The notes under the pieces were generated by a model, which saw only the letters and a program-made list of their open reading frames with translations, was not told where the DNA came from and did not search any database. Of a stretch of DNA of 51,641 nucleotides, positions 16,914-25,949 are shown in pieces (the stretch's first letter is position 1; the number at the start of each line of letters is the position of its first letter). Location of the stretch: NCBI GenBank assembly GCA_913062525.1, contig CAJXWA010000007.1, positions 1 through 51,641 on the forward strand, in the 5' to 3' direction. Position numbers and translations under genes: made by a program. This DNA is from an uncultured Alphaproteobacteria bacterium. GTDB taxonomy: Bacteria; Pseudomonadota; Alphaproteobacteria; Sneathiellales; Sneathiellaceae.

Positions 16914-18975
16914 TTGTCCGAAACCTCCTCATTGTCAAAATAAGCAATAAAGATAACCCAAGGGCCACGATACCAACCCAGAAAGACTGCTCCATAGTTG
17001 TAGCGGTTTGCGGTCCCCGAACTTGTTTCCAGGCGAGGTTTGAGCTCAATTTCATGGCAGGCGCTGCTTTTCGCAAAAAATCCTCTTGAACGCGGGCTGG
17101 CGTTTTATCGACGGCAACGAAACTCGTATAGGGGCTCATAATCTGATGTTTTAGGGCGACAGAAAGAACACCACTTCGGACGATATCTCTATCCATCCCT
17201 CGTGTAGCGGCATCCATCAAACCTTCAACTTTTTTTGAAGCCCACAGTTTCGATATACTCGCGCTTTCGAAATTTTGAACAGCTGGCATTTCCAATTGGA
17301 ATACCTCACCGCGGCTATCTAAAGCCTTCAGAGTTGGGGTAATGTTGCGGTCGGTTCGGTGACTTAAAAACACGATCGGACGTTGGCCATACAGATCTGG
17401 AATTAGTCTCGGATAAGTGTCAGACGACGCTCCCGTTGATAGTTGGATTTTTTGCAACGTTGGTCGCGCCATATCTGTGAAAAGTTCATCCAAGGCTATT
17501 TTTGCAGAGTTCACATCATCGACTTGGATATGAATACCGCGGCCAATTTCTGCAGATTTCCGCATGAACCAACTATTCGGCGCTTGCCCCAATCCGATTG
17601 TAAAAAGACGTGCATCACCAAGATTCCGGTCAACAAGCTCGAACATTTGCGCTTCATTTTCCACAGCTCCGTCAGTGAGAAATACAATTTGGCGGCCTGT
17701 ATTCTGCTTTGAAGCCATAAGGAGTGCCCGCTTTAACGCTGGATACATCTCCGTCCCGCGATCTGCCTCTAGCTCTTGAACATATTGCTTCGCACGTTCA
17801 ACATTAGATCCTGTAGCCAGTCGGCTATTCCCAAAAAGCTGGTAAAAACTGTCATTAAACGCCATCACTTCAAATCGATCTGTTGGGCGTAGATTATCCA
17901 ATGCAGCAATCAGCGCTGCTTTTCCCTGATCAATTGCGACCCCTTGCATCGACCCTGATATATCCAAAATAAATGTGACATCCCGCGGCGAGTATTGCAC
18001 GTCCGTGTCCTTAGAAGGTGGTAATAGAATTCCGAGTAGATAACTATCACCGCCGTTTTTTTCTTCGAATAACAGGGCTTTTGCAGTGCTGCTTTGTTCA
18101 AACTTCCAGTTTAAAATAAAATCATTGTGTGAAGGAGTTATCCGTTCTGGAATAGACAATTGAACGTCACCATTTTCAAGGCTGTGCATTTTCACATCGT
18201 GACTTGGGCTTTCAAGAAGTGCGAGCTGACTTCCTTGTTTTAACAACACACTAAATTCTAAAGGTCCCTGTACGTCTATAAGTTGACGCGGTGTCAATTC
18301 TGCTTCTCTTTTGCTCTCAGTCGTATCTTTTGGGCTATAGCGCGGTGTTATGGCAAGAGGCATTATCCATTTAAAGGAAGCTCCGTTTTGTTCCGCCAAC
18401 ATTTGGAAAGAAATCTCTACTGATATTTTTGCTCCGGGTTCAATGTTCGCAATTGCGGTTGAAAAAACATTGGGCCGATATTGATCAAGCAAGGCGCTAA
18501 CTTTGCCCGCCGCCGCCGCCGCCTCGTAGATTTTTTTAGCTTTTTGTTTTTCCTGAATTTCAGAGACAATCCGTCTATCGCCGATTTTTAAAATCATCCG
18601 ATCGACAGATGCCCCATCGGGGAGTGGGAAAAAATACTTTCCTTCCATCCATTGATCCGTTGGATTTTCGAAGGTTTGAACAACCTGGCTTCTAACAATA
18701 TGCCCGGTTATGATTGTATTCACCTTCGTTGCGGTGATAAACGCGAGCTGCGGTGACACTTCCGTATTTTTTGAAGACGTCATCGGGATCATCATGAGTT
18801 CTGCCCCGCGGCTTTCTGCATGAGCATTCCCCACCCATATGCCCAAGAGACCAATCAAGTTCAGACAAACAAGTAGCCGGATTAATCTGGGCCAACCTTT
18901 TAGAACAGGGTGATCAGCGGGAAGGACATCACTCAAGAGACCGAAATCAAATTTTTCCTGATATGTTATTTTCAT
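16906..18975 (-). CDS. VIT and von Willebrand A domain sortase target protein
   Basis: 689-residue exported protein that is the dedicated substrate of the neighbouring sortase. After an N-terminal cytoplasmic stretch and hydrophobic segment (about 30-52, ending in AHA), a VIT domain runs to about 215. A VWA domain follows with a complete MIDAS start DISGSM (about 330-335) for Mg2+-dependent adhesion. The C-terminus holds GPQTAT (654-659), a hydrophobic helix and a basic RRFRTNV tail, the tripartite sorting signal, although the first position is Gly rather than the usual Leu. The long N-terminal segment before the membrane helix is typical of this family. It probably makes a surface adhesive or matrix-interacting protein. 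Confidence 0.9.
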   Translation of the reverse strand: MKITYQEKFDFGLLSDVLPADHPVLKGWPRLIRLLVCLNLIGLLGIWVGNAHAESRGAELMMIPMTSSKNTEVSPQLAFITATKVNTIITGHIVRSQVVQTFENPTDQWMEGKYFFPLPDGASVDRMILKIGDRRIVSEIQEKQKAKKIYEAAAAAGKVSALLDQYRPNVFSTAIANIEPGAKISVEISFQMLAEQNGASFKWIMPLAITPRYSPKDTTESKREAELTPRQLIDVQGPLEFSVLLKQGSQLALLESPSHDVKMHSLENGDVQLSIPERITPSHNDFILNWKFEQSSTAKALLFEEKNGGDSYLLGILLPPSKDTDVQYSPRDVTFILDISGSMQGVAIDQGKAALIAALDNLRPTDRFEVMAFNDSFYQLFGNSRLATGSNVERAKQYVQELEADRGTEMYPALKRALLMASKQNTGRQIVFLTDGAVENEAQMFELVDRNLGDARLFTIGLGQAPNSWFMRKSAEIGRGIHIQVDDVNSAKIALDELFTDMARPTLQKIQLSTGASSDTYPRLIPDLYGQRPIVFLSHRTDRNITPTLKALDSRGEVFQLEMPAVQNFESASISKLWASKKVEGLMDAATRGMDRDIVRSGVLSVALKHQIMSPYTSFVAVDKTPARVQEDFLRKAAPAMKLSSNLAWKQVRGPQTATTMEQSFWVGIVALGLSLLLILTMRRFRTNV

Positions 18976-19100
18976 TTTTTCACCCCATGTTTGATGGAGG
19001 AAAGAATGACTAATGAATATGGCGCATCTATATTAGTAAAAAGGCGATATTGGGGTAATAAAAAGGCACTGGAATAAGGAGAGACGGGTTAAAAATAACC

Positions 19101-20006
19101 CTATTTTTTGGGAAGTAGCGCGTAATTCAAGATTTTATAAGCAAGTTTTGCCGCTAGAAAATCCGGGGCGTTGAAGCCTTTTATGGGCGCGAGCTCATTT
19201 ATGTCCGCACCAACGATTGTCCCCATTTTGCTGGCCGCATCTATTATAGAAATAGCATCTTCCCAAAAGAAACCACCGGGCTCCGGTGTTCCCGTTGCGG
19301 GCATAAGCGAGCTATCAAATCCATCAAGATCAAAGGTTAAATAAATGGGTCGATCCTTTAAAGGTGCTACGATATCAGCGACATTCCAACTGGCGCGATC
19401 TTTGCCCCAGTACATGTGAATGCGGTGACGATTAGCTTCCAAAAACGGTATTTCTTCTGCTGAAATATTGCGGATACCGACAGATACAATAGGCAACGCC
19501 TCATGATCGAGGACACGGCGGATTGCAGCTGCGTGAGAAAAATGCTCCCCCTCATACCCGTCCCGTAAATCTGCGTGAGCATCGAAATGAAGCACGATCA
19601 AGTCTGAATAGCGGTTGACATACGGCCGAATAGCACCCGCAGTCAGGGAATGTTCGCCGCCGAAGATTAGCGGGAATTTATCTGCGTCCAGTAGTGTCTT
19701 CACCTTTTGAGCGAGACCATCCAGTGCATCGGAAATTGCCAAGCCATCCAAGTCATCTGCTGCCGCAGTTACAACGCCATATTCGCGGAAAGCTTCACAC
19801 CAAAACACTTCATCAAATAATTCCACTTGATGGCTGGCTGCGATCATAGCTGCAGGGCCATTAGCAGCTCCCTCGCCGTAACTCACTGAGGCTTCCAGCC
19901 CGAACGGTACGATAACGGCCTTGGCCGCCTCAAAACCGCACGCATCAGCCTCGTCAAGTCCAAGGAAACCTGCAGCGGGTGGTAAAAGATCAATTCCCAT
20001 GGCCAC
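19101..20006 (-). CDS. Agmatinase-like ureohydrolase
   Basis: Mn2+-dependent ureohydrolase of 301 residues, expected to cleave agmatine to putrescine and urea or a related guanidino compound. Metal-binding signatures are present: GGEHSLT, HFDAHADLRD and DLDGFDSS. It is the last gene of a polyamine operon, 5 bp behind the DHS-family gene. The context supports agmatinase, but guanidinobutyrase or another guanidino-hydrolase activity cannot be excluded from motifs alone. Confidence 0.87.
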   Translation of the reverse strand: MAMGIDLLPPAAGFLGLDEADACGFEAAKAVIVPFGLEASVSYGEGAANGPAAMIAASHQVELFDEVFWCEAFREYGVVTAAADDLDGLAISDALDGLAQKVKTLLDADKFPLIFGGEHSLTAGAIRPYVNRYSDLIVLHFDAHADLRDGYEGEHFSHAAAIRRVLDHEALPIVSVGIRNISAEEIPFLEANRHRIHMYWGKDRASWNVADIVAPLKDRPIYLTFDLDGFDSSLMPATGTPEPGGFFWEDAISIIDAASKMGTIVGADINELAPIKGFNAPDFLAAKLAYKILNYALLPKK

Positions 20007-20011
20007 ACACT

Positions 20012-21052
20012 CTATTTTTGAAACAATTTGGCAAAATTACGTCGCTCGCGGCCTTTCCAAGCGCCCCTGTGATAAGCATCTGACGCAAGAAGTGGCACAA
20101 CTGAAGTGGCTTCGGCATAAACCATTTGTTCCCAAGCAGTGTCAACTTTGCCCCAGCTTGACGCTTCTTTCAAAGTAGATGAGGAACAAGCGCCATCGCG
20201 AACATCAGCCACCGTAATTTGCACCGCATATTTATGCATCTCAGCTTCAACACCAAGAATTTCTGCACAAACAACAGTATCTTGAACAAAGTTTTTAGGA
20301 ACGCCGCCACCGATCATCAATAGACCAGTTCTTCCCGCTGCAATTTTGATATCAGTGAGTTCTCGAAAATCTGCAACACTGTCGATACTCAAATGCTGTT
20401 TCGGATTTTCAACTTGATGTTTCACGAGCCCGAAGCCTGCTGAGCAATCAGAGAAAGCAGGAACGAAAATAGGCACTCCGTGATCGTAACAAGTTTCGAT
20501 GAGAGAATTCTTTTTTACTGAGTTTTCCTTTAACCAGCGTCCCATCTCATAAATAAACTCACGAGAGGAATAAGGGCGTTTTTCGAGACTATCAGCGATA
20601 ACCTTTACGGCCTCATCACAAGATTGTAATTCTTGTTCATCAATATAGGTGTCGTAAATACGATCAATATATAATTCCCGGAGTTTAGTATCATCGGCAA
20701 ATTGATCACCTTGGTAATGCCTAAACCCCAGCGCTTCAAAGAAATCCATATCAACAATTGAGGCCCCCGTAGACACAATCGCATCCACCATTCCAGTGGC
20801 CACAAGATCCCGGTAAACATCCATACAGCCACCTGCAGATGTGGAGCCTGCTAATGTCAGGATGACAGCGCATTCCGGATCTTCAACCGCCATATTAAAA
20901 ATCTTGGTGGCACGAGCAAGATCACGTGAAGTGAAGGACATTTTGTCCATTGCTGCAATAATGGGCCGGGCATCAAAAGACTTGATATCGATATGTTCGA
21001 CAACTTTTGAAAGCAATTCCGCCTTTTCAGTGGATTTGATTTGTTCAGACAT
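20012..21052 (-). CDS. Deoxyhypusine-synthase-family aminobutyl transferase
   Basis: 346 residues of the NAD-dependent DHS fold. GSTSAGGCMDVYRDL is the nucleotide-binding loop; SSWGKVD (Lys302) matches the lysine that forms the enzyme-imine intermediate in eukaryotic DHS. Bacteria have no eIF5A, so bacterial homologues transfer the aminobutyl group to a polyamine instead, giving homospermidine or a related product. The neighbouring ODC-type decarboxylase and agmatinase both supply putrescine, which fits homospermidine formation from two putrescines. That reaction is inferred from family and context, not shown. Confidence 0.85.
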   Translation of the reverse strand: MSEQIKSTEKAELLSKVVEHIDIKSFDARPIIAAMDKMSFTSRDLARATKIFNMAVEDPECAVILTLAGSTSAGGCMDVYRDLVATGMVDAIVSTGASIVDMDFFEALGFRHYQGDQFADDTKLRELYIDRIYDTYIDEQELQSCDEAVKVIADSLEKRPYSSREFIYEMGRWLKENSVKKNSLIETCYDHGVPIFVPAFSDCSAGFGLVKHQVENPKQHLSIDSVADFRELTDIKIAAGRTGLLMIGGGVPKNFVQDTVVCAEILGVEAEMHKYAVQITVADVRDGACSSSTLKEASSWGKVDTAWEQMVYAEATSVVPLLASDAYHRGAWKGRERRNFAKLFQK

Positions 21053-21114
21053 TGGTTTTTCCCGAGGAATTACATTTGTGGCATAATTTGATCTTAAAAT
21101 CAGGCGGCGATGGG

Positions 21115-22329
21115 TTATCCAATCGCTACCGTTTTGTCAGAATAAAATCCATTAAATCGAGTTTGCATAGCGTAACCATATGCTCCCAAATGCCGGAAAA
21201 CAATCCAGTCCCCTTCTGCAATGTTATCAGGCAACATATACGGGCCTTCCATCACATCAAGACTATCACATGTGGGGCCATATAATTTGAAAGCGGACAA
21301 TTCGTGGTCCAGACCCTCGCCATCAACCCGAATGGCATCTAGCGGATAAGGCCAAGCTGAAACACCCGCATCAAACAAAGATCCATAAGTGCCGTCGTTT
21401 AAATAGAGCATTTGCCCTTTTCGCATCTCTACGCGAACGGCAACGCCGCCACCTTCAGCGACCAACGCTCTGCCAGGCTCACAGAGGATTTCTAATGCGC
21501 TGAGATCTGCATCTTCAAGGGCTTTATGGATTGCATCAAAATAAGTTGTCAGAGGTGCAGGCTGCATTCCTGGGTAGGAGACAGGGAAGCCGCCCCCAAC
21601 GTCCAGCCTGTCTACAACACATCCACTTTGGCGCAACATATTGGACAGCTGCGTAATGGCCGTAACATAGGATTGTGGATCAAGGCATTGCGAGCCCACA
21701 TGAAAGGTGATCCCGAGTGACTTGCAATATTTCGACGCCCGCTGCAACAATAAGGGCGCCTCGTTCAACGTTGCTCCAAATTTACCGCTGAGGGGATGGG
21801 CAGAAGCCGTTTGATCAACACGAATTCTCAAGAATAAGTTTAAGTCTGTTGCGAACTCTGTTTCTTCTTCAATTTTTCGAAGTTCATCCACACTGTCATA
21901 GGCAAAGGATCTAACGCCGCGCTCAAACGAAAAGCGGATGGCTTTCCGGCTTTTAACGGGATGCATAAAATACATCTCAGCGTCAGGGAACATCTCTGAA
22001 ATGAACTCAACTTCACGAAGAGAAGCCATTTCAAATTTGCGAACACCCCGCTCCCAGAGAAATTTCAAAACAGACGGATGCGGATTAGCCTTCACAGCAT
22101 ATAAACAAGCACCCGTAAACCGCTCTAAGAACAGGGCGGTTTTTTCTGCGAGTTTGTCACCGTAAACCATATGAACGGGATCATTACTGTCTTCCGCTAC
22201 AATCGCATCTCGCTCCGTCGCATATGATGCGAGGCCGTCAAAATGGAAAGATTGCGAAACAACTCGATTTTCTTGTTTTTCTTTTACCTGCAATTGTGGA
22301 TCCCTATTCGAAAAACGGCTTGCAACCAT
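21115..22329 (-). CDS. Fold III PLP-dependent ornithine decarboxylase
   Basis: 404-residue enzyme of the alanine-racemase fold, expected to make putrescine from ornithine. PLP-binding Lys80 lies in YAVKANP; CEPGRAL binds the phosphate; GPTCDSLD (351-358) carries the Cys354/Asp355 pair typical of ornithine decarboxylase, whereas diaminopimelate decarboxylases show a different residue pattern here. HVGSQC and DVGGGFP complete the barrel. It is the first gene of the polyamine operon, 62 bp before the DHS-family gene. A mixed lysine/ornithine specificity is possible. Confidence 0.9.
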   Translation of the reverse strand: MVASRFSNRDPQLQVKEKQENRVVSQSFHFDGLASYATERDAIVAEDSNDPVHMVYGDKLAEKTALFLERFTGACLYAVKANPHPSVLKFLWERGVRKFEMASLREVEFISEMFPDAEMYFMHPVKSRKAIRFSFERGVRSFAYDSVDELRKIEEETEFATDLNLFLRIRVDQTASAHPLSGKFGATLNEAPLLLQRASKYCKSLGITFHVGSQCLDPQSYVTAITQLSNMLRQSGCVVDRLDVGGGFPVSYPGMQPAPLTTYFDAIHKALEDADLSALEILCEPGRALVAEGGGVAVRVEMRKGQMLYLNDGTYGSLFDAGVSAWPYPLDAIRVDGEGLDHELSAFKLYGPTCDSLDVMEGPYMLPDNIAEGDWIVFRHLGAYGYAMQTRFNGFYSDKTVAIG

Positions 22330-22464
22330 ACATCAAGTTAGGTCAACCAACTACAAATGGTTTCCAGTCATGATGCTTCAACAAACATGAAAAAGATGAT
22401 CCGAGAAACCATCTTAATGAAGTCGTGAAATGATCCGTTTTCACCTAAAAATCAAGATTTATTT

Positions 22465-24360
22465 TCAGGCGCTTTTTCTTGCTTCTACTAGGCGGGTTCG
22501 TGGCAACCGTATTTCCACGATTGTTCCTTCATTTTCAGCACTTTCAATTTGTAATACACCGCCGTGCAATTCGACAATTGATTTTGAGAGCGGCAAGCCA
22601 AGCCCCGTGCCTTCAGTCGAACGAGCGACCGAGTTCATAGTCCGGACAAATGGTTTCAAGACTGATTCTATGTCCTTGCTCTTGATCCCCACGCCGTCGT
22701 CTTCAACATAGATGCTGATATGGTCATCAAACTTGTCGTTCACATATACTTTGACGTTACCATTTTCCGGTGTGAATTTAATTGAATTATTTACCAAGTT
22801 CACCATGACCTGTTTAAATTTTCTCTCATCTCCAGTAAACAGAAAATCTACATCCTTTTGGATATTCAACACTAGGGATTTTTCATGTGCTTTGGGCGCC
22901 AATAGCAAACAAGTCCATTCCATAACATCCCTGAAACTTACTTCTTTACTTTCAATTTCATATTTGCCCGCTTCAAAACGAGAATAGTCCAAGATATCAT
23001 TAATAAGCGCTAACAGGTGCTGTCCTGAGGACAGTATATTACCTGTATATTCTTTATATTTTTCGTTGTTAATGGGCCCAAAAATTTCTTTCGAAATAAC
23101 TTCAGCAAAGCCAATAACTGCGTTCAATGGGGTACGGAGCTCGTGGCTCATGTTGGCCAAAAACAGCGATTTTGCTTTTGTGCCCTCTTCGGCTCTTATT
23201 TTGGCATCCAGTAATTCCAGACCAATAAAATGCTCTGACGTGATATCTTGGAGGGTTCCGCGATAATAATCAACGCTGCCGGAGTCACTCACCTGACATC
23301 GTCCAATTTCTCGGACATGAACAGTTTCGCCATCGGGTCGGATCATTCTATATTTAATACTATAATCATCCTGGTTTTCTAACGCTGTTTTCACAGCAAC
23401 CCGCATTCGCTTCAGATCTTCAGGATGAACCCGTGAATAATAGGCAGACGATGTGATCTCAAGCATTTCAGGATCATACCCCATAATACGTGAGAGCTCA
23501 TCCGACCATTCATGCTTCTCCTGGACAATATCGAAGGACCAGTTCCCAATATGGGCTACGGATTGCGCTTCTTGGAAGCGTTCATTGAGAAGACTCAGTG
23601 CCTCTTCCCGTTTTCGAAGGTCGGTAATATCTGTCCGAATTGCTACTGTGCCACCTGTCGCAGTTTTGCTTTCGGTAAGTCTGTAAACTTGATCGCCATT
23701 AAAGACCTGCTCTTTGACGCCATACGGATTTCTGTGGGCTTTTAATCGCTTTTGGATCCAGCGTTCGGCATCATCAGGGTTAGTGAACCGATCTGAGCCT
23801 TTTGCTTGGTACCTGATAAGTTCCTCAAAAGTGGCCCCCGGCTCCAACATTCCATCAATGTCATCAAACAAGTTTTTGTGCTGCTTATTAAAAGCCACAA
23901 CACGATCGTCGGCGTCAAAAATGATAAAAGCTTCGGATATCGCCTCTAACGCTTCGACCAAGACAGCCTCGGCTTTTTCAGCGCGAGATATAGCTGATTT
24001 CAAATCTTTAGTTTGAGCAAGAAGCGAAATTTCCTTTTGTTCCTGAACCGCGACTTTATCTTGGATTTTCCCCACAACGGAAAGAAATCTTATGATTCCA
24101 AGCAGCACCAAGAATATACCCGGCAGATATCCAAAAATTCGCCAACCTTCAACAAATGCTTCTCCCCTGATACTAAACGGGAGCAAATGACTAGGACCGA
24201 TGAAAAGGAAATCAAGAAAAGCAACTGTCGCGGCTAATATCAACCCTGAAGTCAGCAGTTTATAGGCCGCGCGATCGCGCATCTTATCTTTGGCGACAAT
24301 ACCAAAATACACGCTGATAAAGGCTAAACAAAAAAAGAAAAAGAAATCACCAAATATCAT
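22465..24360 (-). CDS. PAS-domain sensor histidine kinase, membrane bound
   Basis: 631 residues: three hydrophobic segments (about 5-22, 35-55, 78-97), a short coiled linker, a PAS domain at about 135-250, a second PAS with PAC at about 265-380, then HisKA with His406 in MSHELRTPLNAVIGF and a HATPase domain with NNSIKFT, EDDGVGI and GTGLGLPL. All kinase boxes are present. The IFGPINNEKYKEY stretch after the H-box places it with PleC/DivJ/PdhS-type alphaproteobacterial kinases. There is no receiver domain and no response regulator nearby, so its partner is elsewhere. The signal is unknown. Confidence 0.93.
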   Translation of the reverse strand: MIFGDFFFFFCLAFISVYFGIVAKDKMRDRAAYKLLTSGLILAATVAFLDFLFIGPSHLLPFSIRGEAFVEGWRIFGYLPGIFLVLLGIIRFLSVVGKIQDKVAVQEQKEISLLAQTKDLKSAISRAEKAEAVLVEALEAISEAFIIFDADDRVVAFNKQHKNLFDDIDGMLEPGATFEELIRYQAKGSDRFTNPDDAERWIQKRLKAHRNPYGVKEQVFNGDQVYRLTESKTATGGTVAIRTDITDLRKREEALSLLNERFQEAQSVAHIGNWSFDIVQEKHEWSDELSRIMGYDPEMLEITSSAYYSRVHPEDLKRMRVAVKTALENQDDYSIKYRMIRPDGETVHVREIGRCQVSDSGSVDYYRGTLQDITSEHFIGLELLDAKIRAEEGTKAKSLFLANMSHELRTPLNAVIGFAEVISKEIFGPINNEKYKEYTGNILSSGQHLLALINDILDYSRFEAGKYEIESKEVSFRDVMEWTCLLLAPKAHEKSLVLNIQKDVDFLFTGDERKFKQVMVNLVNNSIKFTPENGNVKVYVNDKFDDHISIYVEDDGVGIKSKDIESVLKPFVRTMNSVARSTEGTGLGLPLSKSIVELHGGVLQIESAENEGTIVEIRLPRTRLVEARKSA

Positions 24361-24771
24361 ATTCAGTCCGTCCAGATCCCGTCAGTATAACAATTTTACC
24401 GTTCATAATAGTTCCGTTTATCACAAGTTTTAGGAAATTAGCGAAATCACTTCAGTACTATTTTTCAGGTCCAACTCAAACAAAATCAGCCACTGGGAAA
24501 AGCTGCGAGACATATCTCAAATTGGTATTTACAACTGGTTAAAATTCTCGCTTTTAATTCATTATTTTTCTAAATTGAAGAGTATGAATTAAGTATTTTT
24601 ACACTTATTTGGTGAAAATCACTCTAATGGACTTCAGATACCCGTGAGTTGGCGCACTTTACTGCATCAACTAACATCGTGGCAATAGAGGTATTAAAAA
24701 AAAGCTTTAGCGTGATCGTTTTTTTGTTAAAGTCCATTACCCGTCGCAGAATAAAAAGATAAAGGGAAAAA
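24361..24771. other. 411-bp intergenic region with a long inverted repeat
   Basis: No convincing gene. It contains TAATGGACTT at 24625-24634 and its exact complement AAGTCCATTA at 24730-24739, about 95 bases apart, plus an A-run/T-run pair (about 24697-24726). This could be the structured leader or promoter region of the ABM gene at 24772, whose start is preceded by AAAGGGA. The rest is A+T-rich and unremarkable. Confidence 0.35.
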
Positions 24772-25080
24772 ATGTTAAATATTGTCGCGATAATTAAGGC
24801 AAAACCTGGCATGAGAGATGCTGTACTAGAAGCCTTCAACGCAAATGTACCTGCTGTTCTTGCAGAAGATGGTTGCATTGAATATGCCGCAGCCGTTGAT
24901 GCTGATGGCATGGGAGGGTTTCAAGCAAAACTCGGCGAAGACAGCTTTGCTGTTATTGAAAAGTGGGAAAGCAAAGATGCTTTGATGGCCCATGCAGTCT
25001 CAGCTCATATGAAAGCATATGGCAAAAAAACTGCAGATATGGTAGCGGATAAAGCCATTCATATTCTGACGAGCGTATAA
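24772..25080 (+). CDS. Antibiotic biosynthesis monooxygenase (ABM) domain protein
   Basis: Small 102-residue ABM/YgiN-like ferredoxin-fold protein. LNIVAIIKAKPGMRDAVLEAF opens the fold, FAVIEKWESKDALMAHAVSAHMKAY is the typical second half. The family includes cofactor-free quinol monooxygenases, haem-degrading enzymes and proteins of unknown role, so the reaction is uncertain. It is followed by an 11-bp hairpin and, 65 bp on, a crotonase-fold gene in the same direction. Confidence 0.85.
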   Translation: MLNIVAIIKAKPGMRDAVLEAFNANVPAVLAEDGCIEYAAAVDADGMGGFQAKLGEDSFAVIEKWESKDALMAHAVSAHMKAYGKKTADMVADKAIHILTSV

Positions 25081-25092
25081 ACCTAAAACGAT

Positions 25093-25124
25093 CACTGCCC
25101 GAAGATTCTATAATTCGGGCAGTG
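25093..25124 (+). other. Intercistronic 11-bp stem-loop
   Basis: CACTGCCCGAA (25093-25103), ten-base loop, TTCGGGCAGTG (25114-25124). The stem is perfect, but no T-run follows, so it is not a standard intrinsic terminator. It lies between the ABM and crotonase genes and could end or protect the first message, or dampen readthrough. Confidence 0.6.
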
Positions 25125-25145
25125 GACTCATAAAAAGGTTACCTA

Positions 25146-25925
25146 ATGAAACAAGAAGAAGCCACTGGCGAAAAAATAATTTCCCAAATAAATGGCCCTG
25201 TTACAACAATAATCCTAAACCGCCCAGAATACCGCAATGCACTTGATCAAGATGGATCAGAACAGCTAAAAAAACACCTCCAAGAATTCGAGAACAATAG
25301 CACACAAAAGGTTGCTGTCTTAACCGGTTCTGGCGGCTATTTCTGCGCAGGTGCAGATTTAAAAGAAACATCCAAACGGGTCGACTACAAAGCCTGGGCT
25401 GGGCATCCGGATGGCCCGCTACATAAACCCTTATCGAAACCCGTTATCGCCGCAGTTGCCGGACACGCTGTTGCTGGTGGTCTTGGGATTGCGCTTTATT
25501 GTGACATCAGAATAGCGGAAGAAGATGCTATATTTGGTGTTTTCTGCAGGCGGTGGGGAGTTCCCATGAGCGATGGCACACCAACGCGGCTTCCCCGCAT
25601 TATTGGGAGAGGTCCCGCAATGGATATGATGTTAAGCGGAGAACCCGTTACCGCAACCCGGGCTATGGAAATTGGGCTTGTCACACGGATAACGCCTAAG
25701 GGCGGTGCAAGGGAAGCGGCAGAAAAGCTTGCATTGCAAATCGCAGCTTACCCACCCATTGCAATGCTGTCTGATAGAGACGCCATCTACTCCCAAGACG
25801 GTATAACAGAAGCCGAAGCATTAGCAGAAGAGTGGCGATCAGCCCAGGAGGCTCAAGCAAAAGAGGCACAAGTTGGCGCAGCGCGTTTCGCTGAAGGTCA
25901 TGGACGCCACGGTAGTTTCGAGTAG
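25146..25925 (+). CDS. Enoyl-CoA hydratase/isomerase (crotonase) family protein
   Basis: 259-residue crotonase-fold enzyme acting on an acyl-CoA thioester. The oxyanion-hole loops are visible: YFCAGADLKE (about 66-75) and AAVAGHAVAGGLGIAL (about 100-115). The usual hydratase glutamate pair is not clear; the second catalytic loop reads RRWGVPMSDGTPTRLP with Asp, so isomerase, hydrolase or unorthodox hydratase activity is possible. The C-terminal helix is rich in Ala and Glu. Its start is the ATG at 25146. It converges on the TRIC-type gene with 24 bp between the stops. Confidence 0.88.
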   Translation: MKQEEATGEKIISQINGPVTTIILNRPEYRNALDQDGSEQLKKHLQEFENNSTQKVAVLTGSGGYFCAGADLKETSKRVDYKAWAGHPDGPLHKPLSKPVIAAVAGHAVAGGLGIALYCDIRIAEEDAIFGVFCRRWGVPMSDGTPTRLPRIIGRGPAMDMMLSGEPVTATRAMEIGLVTRITPKGGAREAAEKLALQIAAYPPIAMLSDRDAIYSQDGITEAEALAEEWRSAQEAQAKEAQVGAARFAEGHGRHGSFE

Positions 25926-25949
25926 ATATCATTGCCAAGGTATAAGCCG

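Noticed and set aside
24624-24911. 95-codon minus-strand frame over the ABM gene
   Set aside because: It is antisense to the well-supported ABM protein and low in complexity.
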